Origin: Stappia indica
GTDB taxonomy: Bacteria; Pseudomonadota; Alphaproteobacteria; Rhizobiales; Stappiaceae
Direction of reading: 5' to 3'
Length of the DNA: 64,000 bases
Assembly: GCF_009789575.1 (NCBI RefSeq)
Contig: NZ_CP046908.1
Span: 1,302,001 to 1,366,000 of the forward strand
Positions 51,644 to 60,290 of this stretch are shown here, piece after piece. Below the pieces are notes generated by a model, which searched no databases, was not told the DNA's origin, and saw nothing but the letters and a program-made list of their open reading frames with translations. Every line of letters starts with the position of its first letter. Position 1 is the stretch's first letter. Made by a program: the position numbers and the translations under genes.

Positions 51644-51825
51644 GCGATCTCTGGGTCGCACTGGGCCTCGTCCTGGCTCTCGAGGGAGCGCTTTACGCGC
51701 TCGCCCCGGGAGCCATGAAGCAGGCGATCCGGCAGATGCTGGAATTGCCGGAAGGGATCCTGCGGACAGGCGGACTGATTGCCGCCATAATCGGCGTTTT
51801 CATCGTCTGGCTTGTCCGCGGTTAG
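51640..51825 (+). CDS. DUF2065 domain membrane protein
   Basis: A 61-residue protein, GTG start at 51640 overlapping the hflC stop. Two hydrophobic helices (LWVALGLVLALEGALYALAPG and GGLIAAIIGVFIVWLV) match the DUF2065 pattern (YjeT). It is a regular companion of hflKC in proteobacteria; function unknown. The stop codon lies in a tandem 18-bp repeat. Confidence 0.88.
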   Translation: MSDLWVALGLVLALEGALYALAPGAMKQAIRQMLELPEGILRTGGLIAAIIGVFIVWLVRG

Positions 51826-51857
51826 CCCTTGCGCGAAACTTAGCCCTTGCGCGAAAC
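51822..51857. repeat. Perfect 18-bp tandem duplication at the DUF2065 stop
   Basis: TTAGCCCTTGCGCGAAAC occurs twice head to tail (51822-51839, 51840-51857). The first copy contains the stop codon of the DUF2065 gene. It looks like a recent slippage or duplication. Confidence 0.85.
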
Positions 51858-51961
51858 ACGGACGCAGACTTTGCCAGGGCCGGCCGGGGCGCATACCGCT
51901 CCGGCCCGCCGCCAGTGATCGCGGGGTGCGCCCCCCGAACCCAGATGGAGGACAACGGCCG

Positions 51962-53485
51962 ATGGCCCTGTTGAACACCCACCAGCGTCAGGCCAGCCCG
52001 TCCGGCACGACCGGCTCCCGCCCTGTCGCGCGCCGGCTTGCCGCCGCCGCCCTTGCCCTTGCCCTTGCCGTGCCTGCCACCCTCGCCGACCACAGCGCGG
52101 CCCGGGCCCAGGCGCCGGAGTCGATCCCCGATCTTGCAGAATCGCGGCTCGACGCGGTCGTCAATATCTCGACGGCGCAGAACGTCACCGCGCAGCGCTC
52201 CGTGCCGCTGCCGCAGGTGCCGGAAGGCTCGCCCTTCCAGGAGTTCTTCGACGAGTTCTTCAACCGGCAGAACCGCGACAACAATCGCCCGCGCCGGGTG
52301 CAGTCGCTCGGCTCCGGCTTCGTCATCGATGCCGAGGAAGGCATCATCATCACCAACAACCACGTGATCGAGGGCGCCGACGAGATCACCGCCAATTTCA
52401 ACGACGGCAGCAAGCTCGCCGCCGAGGTGATCGGCCGTGACAGCAAAACCGACATTGCCGTGCTCAAAGTGAAGCCGGAGGCCCCGCTCAAGGCCGTCTC
52501 CTTCGGCGATTCCAAGAGCCTGCGCGTCGGCGAGTGGGTGATGGCGATCGGCAACCCGTTCGGCCTCGGCGGCACGGTCACCACCGGCATCGTCTCGGCC
52601 CGGAACCGGAACATCAATTCCGGTCCCTACGACAACTACATCCAGACCGACGCCTCCATCAATCGCGGCAATTCCGGCGGCCCGCTGTTCAACCGCAACG
52701 GCGAAGTGATCGGCATCAACACCGCGATCATCTCGCCCTCGGGCGGCTCCATCGGCATCGGCTTCGCGATCCCTTCCGAGACCGCGACCAAGGTCATCGC
52801 GCAGCTGCGCGAGTTCGGCGAGACCCGCCGCGGCTGGCTCGGCGTACGCATCCAGGAAGTGACCGAGGAAATCGCCGAAAGCCTCGGCATGGACAAGGCC
52901 GAGGGCGCACTGATCGCCGGCATCACCGAGGGTGGTCCGGCCGAGGACGCAGGCTTCGAGGCCGGCGACGTGGTGCTGGAGTTCAACGGCTCCCGCGTTC
53001 CGGCCATGCACGACCTGCCGCGCATGGTCGCCGACACCCCGGTCGGCGAGGAAGTCTCGGTCATCGTCCTGCGCAAGGGCGAGGAAGTCACGCTCCAGGT
53101 CACGCTCGGCCGTCTCGAGGAGGCCGATGCCTCCGCTGCCGCCGACAGCGTGGCTCCCTCCGACGAGGCTCCGGCCAACGACACCCCGACGGTGCTCGGC
53201 ATGACCCTGTCGGCGCTCACCGAGGAGCTGCGCACGCAGTACACCATCGGCGCCGACGTCAAGGGCGTGGTGGTCACCGCCGTCGAGGAGAGCTCGGGCG
53301 CGGCCGAAAAGCGCATCACCGCCGGCGACGTGATCGTCGAGGTGGCGCAGGAGACCGTCTCCTCGCCGGCCGACATCACCGCGCGCGTCGAGGCCCTGAA
53401 GGGCGAAGGCCGTCGCCTCGCCCTGTTCCTGATCTCGAACGCGCAGGGCGAGGTCCGCTTCATCCCGCTCACCATCGAGCCGTAA
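51962..53485 (+). CDS. degP: Do-type serine protease (DegP/HtrA)
   Basis: A 507-residue periplasmic serine protease and chaperone. GGAGGAC lies before ATG 51962. The signal peptide region ends near ARAQA. The catalytic triad is His134 (TNNHVIEG), Asp164 (KTDIAVLKV) and Ser238 (NRGNSGGPLFN). Two PDZ domains follow, roughly residues 285-375 and 400-500. It is a normal neighbour of hflKC and completes this envelope-quality block. Confidence 0.95.
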   Translation: MALLNTHQRQASPSGTTGSRPVARRLAAAALALALAVPATLADHSAARAQAPESIPDLAESRLDAVVNISTAQNVTAQRSVPLPQVPEGSPFQEFFDEFFNRQNRDNNRPRRVQSLGSGFVIDAEEGIIITNNHVIEGADEITANFNDGSKLAAEVIGRDSKTDIAVLKVKPEAPLKAVSFGDSKSLRVGEWVMAIGNPFGLGGTVTTGIVSARNRNINSGPYDNYIQTDASINRGNSGGPLFNRNGEVIGINTAIISPSGGSIGIGFAIPSETATKVIAQLREFGETRRGWLGVRIQEVTEEIAESLGMDKAEGALIAGITEGGPAEDAGFEAGDVVLEFNGSRVPAMHDLPRMVADTPVGEEVSVIVLRKGEEVTLQVTLGRLEEADASAAADSVAPSDEAPANDTPTVLGMTLSALTEELRTQYTIGADVKGVVVTAVEESSGAAEKRITAGDVIVEVAQETVSSPADITARVEALKGEGRRLALFLISNAQGEVRFIPLTIEP

Positions 53486-53526
53486 GGCGAGCGGAAGGGC
53501 CGAAGGGCCCTGCCCGAACGAAAAAC

Positions 53527-53557
53527 AAAGGCCGCGGGCATGCCCCGCGGCCTTTTT
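53527..53557. terminator. Bidirectional terminator, degP / serB
   Basis: AAAGGCCGCGGG, loop CATGC, CCCGCGGCCTTT with further T, between the convergent degP and serB genes. Confidence 0.85.
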
Positions 53558-53580
53558 CGTGCCCCGACGAAGAGTTCAGA

Positions 53581-54477
53581 TCAGCCGGCGGCGAACTCGC
53601 TCGCCCGGTACCCCTGGAAATACAGCAGCGCGGTCAGGTCGCCATGGTCGACCCGCGCATCGGCCGCCGCCGCAACCGCCGGCTTGGCGTGATAGGCAAC
53701 GCCCAGCCCCGCCCGCTCGATCATCGCCAGATCGTTGGCGCCGTCGCCGACGGCAATCGCCGCCTCCGCCGCCAGCCCCTTCTCGGCGAGCAGTTCCTCC
53801 AGCCGCTGGCGCTTGGCCTCGCGTCCCAGGATCGGCTCGCCCACCTTGCCGGTCAGCCGCCCGTCGGCAATGCCCAGCGTATTCGCCCTGTTCTCGTGGA
53901 AGCCCAGCTGTTCGGCGATCTCCGCGGTGAAGGCGGTGAAGCCCCCCGAGACCAGCGCGCAATAGGCGCCATGCGCCCGCATCGTGCCGACCAGCGCGCG
54001 CGCGCCCGGCGTCAGGGTGATCTGGTTCTGCAGCACCTCGCCGATCACGCTCGCCGGAAGGCCCTCCAGCATCGCCGCGCGCTCGCGCAGGGCCGGCTCG
54101 AACTCCAGCTCGCCCCGCATCGCCCGCTCGGTGATCGCGGCGATCACGTCCTTCTTGCCGACGGCGTCGGCCAGTTCGTCGATGCATTCCTGGCCGATCA
54201 TGGTGGAATCCATGTCGGCGATCAGCAGGCGCTTGCGTCGGCCCTCGTGCTTCTGCACAAGGACGTCGACAGGCGCATCGGCAAGCACTTCGCGCAGCCG
54301 CGCGTCGAATTCGCCCGCCTGCTCCGGCCTGCCGCCGAAGGCAAGGTCGCAGGCGATGCCGGCGGCCAGCCAGTCGGCCGCGGAGCCTGCCGGCAACACA
54401 TGGAGCGCCCGCGCGACGAGCATCTCGTCGAGGGCAGGGCGCGAGGGATTGGCGACGAGGGTTGCGACGAGCGACAT
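53581..54477 (-). CDS. serB: Phosphoserine phosphatase
   Basis: A 298-residue HAD phosphatase, the last step of serine synthesis. The N-terminal ~75 residues (LVATLVANPSRPAL) are a domain typical of the alphaproteobacterial enzyme. HAD motifs: LIADMDSTMIGQECIDELAD (nucleophile Asp), LVSGGFTAF (Ser) and IAVGDGANDLAMI (acidic Mg ligands), with Lys in the middle part. ATG 54477, 32 bp from the divergent miaA. Confidence 0.95.
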   Translation of the reverse strand: MSLVATLVANPSRPALDEMLVARALHVLPAGSAADWLAAGIACDLAFGGRPEQAGEFDARLREVLADAPVDVLVQKHEGRRKRLLIADMDSTMIGQECIDELADAVGKKDVIAAITERAMRGELEFEPALRERAAMLEGLPASVIGEVLQNQITLTPGARALVGTMRAHGAYCALVSGGFTAFTAEIAEQLGFHENRANTLGIADGRLTGKVGEPILGREAKRQRLEELLAEKGLAAEAAIAVGDGANDLAMIERAGLGVAYHAKPAVAAAADARVDHGDLTALLYFQGYRASEFAAG

Positions 54478-54509
54478 CGTGAAGCGCCTTGAAAGGGAAT
54501 GAGGAAGAC

Positions 54510-55424
54510 GTGGCGAAACCGGTGACGTTGATAGCCGGACCCACGGCGAGCGGCAAGTCGGCGCTGGCCCTGGATCTGGCGGAGCGCGATGGCGCCTGGG
54601 TCGTCAATGCGGACAGCATGCAGGTCTATGCCGATCTCGACGTGCTGACCGCGCGCCCCTCGCCGGCGGATCTTGCCCGCGCGCCGCACCGTCTCTACGG
54701 CCATGTCGATGCGGCCGAGCCCTGGTCGGTCGCCCGCTGGCTGGAGGACATCGGCAAGGTGCTGGACGAGGCGCGCGATGCCGGCCGGCCGCTCGTCATC
54801 GTCGGCGGCACCGGCCTTTACTTCCGCGCGCTTGCCGGCGGGCTGTCCGCCGTTCCGCCGATCCCGGAAGACATTCGCGCCCGCCTGCGCGCCGAGGCCA
54901 CGGACGCGCCCGCTGGCGCGCTCCACCGAAGGCTGGCCGAGGCCGACCCGCTGGTCGCCGCCCGGCTGGAGCCCGGCGACACCCAGCGCATCTTGCGCGC
55001 CCTGGAGGTGATCGAGGCGACGGGCCGCTCGCTCGCCTATTGGCAGCAGCAGCAGGGCCCGGTCCTGGTCGGCCCGGAGGCCGCGCGCGTGGTGCTCGCT
55101 CCGCCCCGCCCCTGGCTGCACGAGCGCATCGCCCGCCGCTTCCGCATGATGGTGGAGGCCGGCGCGGTGGACGAGGCGCGCCGCCTCCTCGCCCGCAAAA
55201 TCGACCCGGACCTGCCGGCGATGAAGGCCATCGGGGTACGGGATCTCGGCCCCCTTCCCGCCTCTCTCGACGGGCTGGACCAGGCCATCGAGAAGGCCAC
55301 CGCCGAGACCCGCCGCTATGCCAAGCGCCAGGAAACCTTCTTCCGCGGCCAGCTCGGCGACTGGCCGCGCCTCGACCCGGCCGACACCGCCGCCTGGCAA
55401 CGCCTTCTGCGCGGGCACTCGTAA
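54510..55424 (+). CDS. miaA: tRNA dimethylallyltransferase
   Basis: A 304-residue enzyme that transfers a dimethylallyl group to A37 of UNN-reading tRNAs. GTG 54510 has GAGGAAG upstream; a TTG at 54489 is less likely. P-loop AGPTASGKSALALDLA, then VNADSMQVYADLDVLTARPS, VGGTGLYFRALAGGL, and DTQRILRALEVIEATGRSL, matching the family. Divergent from serB. Confidence 0.95.
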   Translation: MAKPVTLIAGPTASGKSALALDLAERDGAWVVNADSMQVYADLDVLTARPSPADLARAPHRLYGHVDAAEPWSVARWLEDIGKVLDEARDAGRPLVIVGGTGLYFRALAGGLSAVPPIPEDIRARLRAEATDAPAGALHRRLAEADPLVAARLEPGDTQRILRALEVIEATGRSLAYWQQQQGPVLVGPEAARVVLAPPRPWLHERIARRFRMMVEAGAVDEARRLLARKIDPDLPAMKAIGVRDLGPLPASLDGLDQAIEKATAETRRYAKRQETFFRGQLGDWPRLDPADTAAWQRLLRGHS

Positions 55425-55678
55425 TTTTACACCCCTTGATTGAATCGCCATCATTTGCGCATAAACTTCTCGTAAACGAAGTCAGGCCTGTAGCGCTCCC
55501 GCGCGAATCCTTGCAGGCACTGTCCGGTACATCCCATCATGTGCCCCAGGCTCGACGCGGCGCAGATCGCGCGACAGCCATTCTTCCGGAGGACGGGCCG
55601 CAAGGTCCCGATCCCGCCAGACCGTCTTTTACGGACAACGCGCCGCCCCATCGGCGCCGGACCCGCGAGGAGAGAGAC

Positions 55679-56221
55679 ATGGCGGACAACGCGATTCTCA
55701 AGACGCCGCGCCTGCGTCTGTCGACCTTCAGTGACGCCGACGCCGGCGACCTCCACGCCCTGCATTGCGACGAAAGCGTCAACCGCTTCCTCGCTTCGCA
55801 CGAGGCGATCCGCACGCGCGAGGATGCCGAACAGCACCTGCGCGACTATATCGAGGGCCAGGACCATCGCGGCTTCAGCCAGTGGAAGGCGACGCTGCTC
55901 GACGGTGGCTTTGCCGGTCGCGCCGGCTTTTCCGTCTATCCCGAAACCTCGGAAGTGGCGCTCAGCATCTGCCTGAAGCCGAATTTCTGGGGCAAGGGCT
56001 ATGCATCCGAGCTGGCCCGCGCCTTGGTGCCCTGGTTCTTCGAGAACACCTATTTCACCCATCTCATCGCCTTCGTCGCCGCCGGCAACGATCCTGCCCG
56101 CCGCATGGTGGAAGGCATCGGTTTCTCGCAGCGCCAGCGCACGGTGATCGACGGCAACGCCTTCGACTGCCTGCAGGTGCTCTCGCCGGCCCTTGCCCGC
56201 TACGCCCGCGCCAGCGCCTGA
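55679..56221 (+). CDS. GNAT family N-acetyltransferase (RimJ/RimL-like)
   Basis: A 180-residue GNAT protein. GAGGAGAGAG lies before ATG 55679. The N-terminal LKTPRLRLSTFSDADAGDLHALH and GKGYASELARALVPWFFE (acetyl-CoA loop) are typical of the RimJ/RimL-like group that modifies protein N-termini or small molecules. The substrate is unknown. Confidence 0.85.
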   Translation: MADNAILKTPRLRLSTFSDADAGDLHALHCDESVNRFLASHEAIRTREDAEQHLRDYIEGQDHRGFSQWKATLLDGGFAGRAGFSVYPETSEVALSICLKPNFWGKGYASELARALVPWFFENTYFTHLIAFVAAGNDPARRMVEGIGFSQRQRTVIDGNAFDCLQVLSPALARYARASA

Positions 56222-56385
56222 GCGAAGCTGACGGCCAGGACCCATGCCGGGTGAGCGCAATAGCTCTCAGCTTTCGCCGCGCGCCGAATATCGGTGATGC
56301 GGTGGCAGCCTGGGGCGGTGCGCGCGATCTTCCTCATCCCCCCAACCAGCGCTTTCTTGGTACGGACACTGAAAAGTCGGTAGCG

Positions 56386-56414
56386 TTGCGCTTATTTCAG
56401 TTGTTGCGTTTATT
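56386..56414 (+). promoter_or_regulatory. Promoter of the toxin-antitoxin pair
   Basis: TTGCGC (56386-56391), 17 bp, TTTATT (56409-56414), about 90 bp before the antitoxin. The direct repeats described at 56386-56416 lie over both boxes. Confidence 0.55.
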
Positions 56415-56416
56415 TC
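56386..56416. repeat. Direct repeat over the toxin-antitoxin promoter
   Basis: TTGCGCTTATTTC at 56386-56398 and TTGCGTTTATTTC at 56404-56416, one mismatch, 18 bp apart. They cover -35 and -10 of the candidate promoter and may be the operator for antitoxin autorepression. Confidence 0.55.
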
Positions 56417-56500
56417 GATTACCGACGACAGTGGGCAGAGCAATGGCCCGAACCAACTCCGCAACGAGCTGGCTCTTTGCCGACCGACAGGAGGGATGTG

Positions 56501-56965
56501 ATGCTTGCGCTGATGGACCAGACGCATGAGCCGTTTGTCGCCGACGAGGCGGAAGCGGTCATTGCCCGAACTGCCGCCGATCGCCTGAAGGCTCTCGCCG
56601 AAGCCAATGAGAGCATAAAAATCACGGTCGACGGCAAGGAAGACAGCAAGATCATCGTCCCCCTTCCCGCACGTGCCGTGGCGCTGATCTATGAGGTGCT
56701 GGAAGCGATGGCGAACCGCACTCCCATGTCGCTCATACCGCATGATGCGGAACTGACGACGCAGCAGGCCGCCGATTACCTGAATGTCTCGCGGCCCCAT
56801 TTAATACGGCAACTCGAGACCGGAAAGATCGAGTTCCGCAAGGTGGGCAGTCATCGCAGGGTTCGGTTCGCTGACCTGATCCGGTATGAGCGCGACTGCC
56901 GGGAAGAGCAGAAGAAAGCCCTCACACGCCTTGCTGACGAGGCGAAGCGGCTTGGGCTTGAATGA
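56501..56965 (+). CDS. Excisionase-family antitoxin (VapB50-like)
   Basis: A 154-residue protein. The start is ATG 56501, with AGGAGGG five bases upstream. The N-terminal ~80 residues are acidic and would form the toxin-binding part with a helix-rich KIIVPLPARAVALIYEVLEAMA. Residues about 85-126 form an excisionase-type helix-turn-helix (ELTTQQAADYLNVSRPHLIRQLETGKIEFRKVGSHRRVRFADL). Its stop overlaps the toxin start (ATGA), typical of coupled toxin-antitoxin genes. The combination of excisionase antitoxin and PIN toxin resembles VapBC50 of Mycobacterium. This region is less GC-rich than its neighbours, which hints at transfer. Confidence 0.85.
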   Translation: MLALMDQTHEPFVADEAEAVIARTAADRLKALAEANESIKITVDGKEDSKIIVPLPARAVALIYEVLEAMANRTPMSLIPHDAELTTQQAADYLNVSRPHLIRQLETGKIEFRKVGSHRRVRFADLIRYERDCREEQKKALTRLADEAKRLGLE

Positions 56966-57555
56966 TCTCGACATTCACTGCGTTCATCGACGCCAACGTA
57001 TTCTATGGCGCGAGGCTGCGAAGCCTCGTGCTTTTCGTCGCACAGACGAAGCTCTTTCGCGCCAGGTGGTCGGAGCGGATCCATGACGAATGGGTACGGA
57101 ACCTCCTCGAAAATCGCCCCGATCTTCAGCCGGATGATCTGGCGGCGACTCGCGCTGCAATGAATGCCTCCATCCCCGACTGCGTGGTGGAGGGATACGA
57201 GCCGCTCATAAAAAGTATCGACCTGCCGGATCCCGATGACCGCCACGTTCTCGCCGCCGCGATCGTCGCGCATGCCAGCGTGATCGTGACCTTCAACGAA
57301 AAAGACTTTCCTCGCGAGATATTGGACGTATTTCAGCTACATACCAAACATCCCGACGAATTCCTCCAGGATGTCTTTCACCTCTCGCCGGAACAGTTCG
57401 TCAACGCAGTCAGGAATGATTTCAGCCACTACGTCGCTCCGCCATTGGCTTACAAGGACTACCTGGCCAGTTTGGCGAAGGCGGGTGTTCCGCAACTGGC
57501 GAAGGAACTCGAAGCTTTCGAGGTCCTCATGCCCTCGAACGGCCATGGCAGGTAA
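56962..57555 (+). CDS. PIN domain ribonuclease toxin (VapC50-like)
   Basis: A 197-residue PIN protein. The acidic active-site residues are visible: Asp10 (FIDANVFYG), Glu43 region (ERIHDEW), and Asp90/Asp92/Asp93 (LPDPDDRHVLAAA), plus VTFNEKDFP with Asp115. PIN proteins cleave RNA, often tRNA or rRNA. The C-terminal extension beyond about residue 130 is characteristic of the VapC50 group. Start ATG 56962 overlaps the antitoxin stop. A strong terminator follows. Confidence 0.87.
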   Translation: MISTFTAFIDANVFYGARLRSLVLFVAQTKLFRARWSERIHDEWVRNLLENRPDLQPDDLAATRAAMNASIPDCVVEGYEPLIKSIDLPDPDDRHVLAAAIVAHASVIVTFNEKDFPREILDVFQLHTKHPDEFLQDVFHLSPEQFVNAVRNDFSHYVAPPLAYKDYLASLAKAGVPQLAKELEAFEVLMPSNGHGR

Positions 57556-57625
57556 TCGGCAAAAGGCCTCACGGTTTCGCAGCCGCTCGTCCAAAGCCTG
57601 CCTGTAGAGCATCGCCAACAGACGC

Positions 57626-57664
57626 AAAAAGCCCCCGGCGGAGCGATCCGCCGGGGGCTTTTTT
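57626..57664. terminator. Bidirectional terminator, toxin gene / leuA
   Basis: AAAAAGCCCCCGGCGGA, loop GCGA, and its exact complement with TTTTTT. A 17-bp perfect stem between the convergent PIN toxin and leuA genes. Confidence 0.9.
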
Positions 57665-57695
57665 CTCGCGTTGATCCGTACCTGCAGACAGCGGC

Positions 57696-59243
57696 TCAGA
57701 CGGCGCGCAGTTCCTGGTGGTCCGGCTTGCTCTGGCGGGCGATCAAGCGGTTGAGCGCCGAAATATAGGCGCGGGCCGAGGCCACCAGCGTGTCGGTGTC
57801 GGCGCCCTTGCCCGTCGCCATGCGGCCGTTCGCCTCGAGCCGGACGGAGACCTCGGCCTGGGCGTCGGTGCCTTCCGTGACCGCATGCACCTGGTAGAGC
57901 GACAGGCGCGCATCGTGCGGCACGATGGTCTTGATGGCGTTGAACGTAGCGTCGATCGGGCCGTCGCCGGTGCATTCGCGGGTCTCGTGACGTCCCTCGA
58001 CGTCCAGCGTCAGGATCGCCTTGCCGGCCGAGCCGGTGCCGGCGATCACGGTCAGCGCGATCACCTTGATCTGCTCGCCCTGGGTCGCGATCTCGTTCTC
58101 GACCAGGGCTTCGATGTCCTCGTCATAGACATGCTTCTTGCGGTCGGCGAGGTCCTTGAACCGGCGGAAGGCGTCCTCGAACGCGTTGTCGCCGATCTCG
58201 TAGCCCAGCTCTTCCAGCTTCTGGCGGAACGCGTGGCGGCCGGAATGCTTGCCCATCACCAGCGAAGTGGCCTTCACGCCGACATCCTCGGGACGCATGA
58301 TCTCGTAGGTCTCGGCATTCTTCAGCATGCCGTCCTGGTGGATGCCGCTTTCATGCGCGAAGGCGTTCTTGCCGACGATGGCCTTGTTGAACTGGACCGG
58401 GAAACCGGACACGGCCGAGACCAGCTTGGAGGCGCGGGTGAGATAGCGCGGCTCGACCGAGCAGCTGTAGGGCAGCACGTCGGAGCGGGTGCGGATCGCC
58501 ATGACGATCTCTTCCAGCGCCGCATTGCCGGCACGCTCGCCGAGGCCGTTGATCGTGCACTCGATCTGCCGCGCGCCGCCGGCGACGCCGGCCAGCGAGT
58601 TGGCGACGGCGAGGCCCAGGTCATTGTGGCAATGCACGGAGAAGATCGCCTTGTCCGCATCCGGCACCCGGGCGCGGATCTGCTCGAACATCGACTTGTA
58701 CTCGTCCGGCGTCGCATAGCCGACCGTGTCCGGCAGGTTGATCGTGGTGGCGCCGGCACGGATCGCCGCCTCGACGCAGCGGCACAGATACTCGATCGGC
58801 GTGCGGGTGGCGTCCATCGCCGACCATTCCACGTCGTCGATCAGGTTGCGGGCCCGGCCGACCGTGTCGGTGATGATGTCGAGCACCTGCGCCTCGGTCT
58901 TCTTCATCTGGTGCTCCAGATGGATCGGCGAGGTGGAGACGAAGGTATGGATGCGGCCGCGCTCGGCATGGCGTACCGCCTCGCCCGCCCGGTCGATGTC
59001 GGCATGGATGGCGCGGGCGAGGCCCGCAATCACGGAGCGCTTGGTGCGCTTGGCGATCTCGGAGACCGCCTCGAAATCGCCGTTGGAGGCAATCGGAAAG
59101 CCGGCCTCGATGATGTCGACACCCATGTCGTCGAGGATCTCGGCCACCTGCAGCTTCTCCTCCAGCGTCATGGAGGCGCCGGGCGACTGCTCGCCGTCGC
59201 GCAAGGTGGTGTCGAAAATGAAGATCTGATCCTGGGCAGACAT
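57696..59243 (-). CDS. leuA: 2-isopropylmalate synthase
   Basis: A 515-residue enzyme for the first committed step of leucine synthesis, condensing 2-ketoisovalerate with acetyl-CoA. Motifs: [54 protein letters not shown] (metal-binding His), and [17 protein letters not shown]. The C-terminal regulatory domain that binds leucine is present. ATG 59243 with GAAGGG upstream. A leader ORF with four Leu codons precedes it (59374-59475). Confidence 0.96.
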   Translation of the reverse strand: MSAQDQIFIFDTTLRDGEQSPGASMTLEEKLQVAEILDDMGVDIIEAGFPIASNGDFEAVSEIAKRTKRSVIAGLARAIHADIDRAGEAVRHAERGRIHTFVSTSPIHLEHQMKKTEAQVLDIITDTVGRARNLIDDVEWSAMDATRTPIEYLCRCVEAAIRAGATTINLPDTVGYATPDEYKSMFEQIRARVPDADKAIFSVHCHNDLGLAVANSLAGVAGGARQIECTINGLGERAGNAALEEIVMAIRTRSDVLPYSCSVEPRYLTRASKLVSAVSGFPVQFNKAIVGKNAFAHESGIHQDGMLKNAETYEIMRPEDVGVKATSLVMGKHSGRHAFRQKLEELGYEIGDNAFEDAFRRFKDLADRKKHVYDEDIEALVENEIATQGEQIKVIALTVIAGTGSAGKAILTLDVEGRHETRECTGDGPIDATFNAIKTIVPHDARLSLYQVHAVTEGTDAQAEVSVRLEANGRMATGKGADTDTLVASARAYISALNRLIARQSKPDHQELRAV

Positions 59244-59330
59244 TATCCGTTTCCCTTCGGGTCGGGCCCTGCGCCGCTCGCGTGTTTATGGGGCGCGGGC
59301 CGAAATGCATTCGATCGGTGAAGGTTTCGT

Positions 59331-59380
59331 CCCCTGAGCGCCCGCCTCCGTTCCGCTGGGAGGCAGCCGGTGCTCAGGGG
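59331..59380 (-). promoter_or_regulatory. leuA leader hairpin (attenuator candidate)
   Basis: On the minus strand CCCCTGAGC pairs with GCTCAGGGG, enclosing CCTCC/GGAGG. The structure starts in the last codons of the leader peptide, so a ribosome paused on the Leu codons just upstream would alter it. There is no T run after it, so it may act with a nearby structure or at the level of RNA stability rather than as a classic terminator. Confidence 0.6.
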
Positions 59381-59475
59381 CAGATAAGGAGAAGGAGGCC
59401 GCCGCGACGCAGGGCTCCGCCGCGCGCCGTGCGCGCGTCGATCGCAAAAGCGGCATATGTGCCAGCGGCGATCAT
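59374..59475 (-). CDS. leuA leader peptide
   Basis: A 33-residue frame starting at ATG 59475 (MIAAGTYAAF...), ending with GGLLLLICP and a stop. Four Leu codons in a row (CTC CTT CTC CTT), then Ile, Cys, Pro, are the classic regulatory codons of a leucine attenuator. Leader peptides before leuA have been reported in alphaproteobacteria. The ribosome site before the ATG is weak (GGA at about -11), so translation is plausible but unproven. Confidence 0.72.
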   Translation of the reverse strand: MIAAGTYAAFAIDARTARGGALRRGGLLLLICP

Positions 59476-59662
59476 GCGGTTCGTCCAGTCCTTGCGTCTC
59501 GCCCGTCCGTTGCGGGCCGGTGGCATGGGATCCGCGCCAAGCTTGCGCAAGATTTCCCGAAAGAGGCGTTAATGCACCAAGTTGGTACCCGATCGCCTGC
59601 GCCCTTGCAAGATCCTTGCGCGGACTTTCACGTCTCCCGTGCGGCAGGCTTTCGCACGGGGC

Positions 59663-59690
59663 GAACAGGGCGGGGTCGCCCCCGCCCTGC
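59663..59690 (-). terminator. Hairpin after the ilvH gene
   Basis: CAGGGCGGGG and CCCCGCCCTG with a 4-base loop, perfect 10-bp stem, just past the ilvH stop on the minus strand. Only two T follow, so it is a probable rather than certain terminator. Confidence 0.6.
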
Positions 59691-59698
59691 GTGCAGTC

Positions 59699-60271
59699 TC
59701 AGATGCCTTCCGGGCCGCGCTGCAGGGCTGCAACGCCGGAGCGCGACACCTCCACCAGGCCGAGCGGCTTCAGGATGGCGATGAACTGCTCCACCTTGTT
59801 GGTCCGCCCGGTGATCTCGAAGACGAAATGCTCCGCCGTCGCGTCGATCACCGTCGCGCGGAACGCGTCCGCCAGGCGCAGGGCCTCCAGCCGCTTCTCG
59901 CCGATGCCGGCAACCTTGATCAGGGCCAGTTCCCGCTCCAGCGGCTTTTCGAAATTGCGCCGCCGCGCCTCGACCGTCAGGTTGGTCACAAGGTGCACCG
60001 GCACCAGGCGCTCCAGCTGGTGGTGGATCTGCTCGATGACCATCGGCGTGCCGGTGGTCACGATGGTGATCCGCGACAGGTGTTTCTCGTGCTCGGTCTC
60101 CGAGACGGTCAGGCTGTCGATGTTGTAGCCCCGGCCCGAGAACAGGCCGATGACGCGGGCAAGCACGCCCGGCTCGTTGTCGACCAGCACCGAAAGCGTG
60201 TGGCTCTCGACCTGCTCGAGCACCTCGGCCATGAAATAGGCGGAGGGCGCATTGAGGTTCTGTGCGTTCAT
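59699..60271 (-). CDS. ilvH: Acetolactate synthase small (regulatory) subunit
   Basis: A 190-residue ACT-domain protein (HTLSVLVDNEPGVLARVIGLFSGRGYNIDSLTVSETEH) that gives feedback inhibition by valine or leucine to the large subunit. The C-terminal half has the usual KVAGIGEKRLEALRLADAFRATVID. It starts at ATG 60271, 19 bp after the ilvI stop, forming the ilvIH operon. Confidence 0.95.
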   Translation of the reverse strand: MNAQNLNAPSAYFMAEVLEQVESHTLSVLVDNEPGVLARVIGLFSGRGYNIDSLTVSETEHEKHLSRITIVTTGTPMVIEQIHHQLERLVPVHLVTNLTVEARRRNFEKPLERELALIKVAGIGEKRLEALRLADAFRATVIDATAEHFVFEITGRTNKVEQFIAILKPLGLVEVSRSGVAALQRGPEGI

Positions 60272-60290
60272 CTCGTTCGTCTCCGCGATC

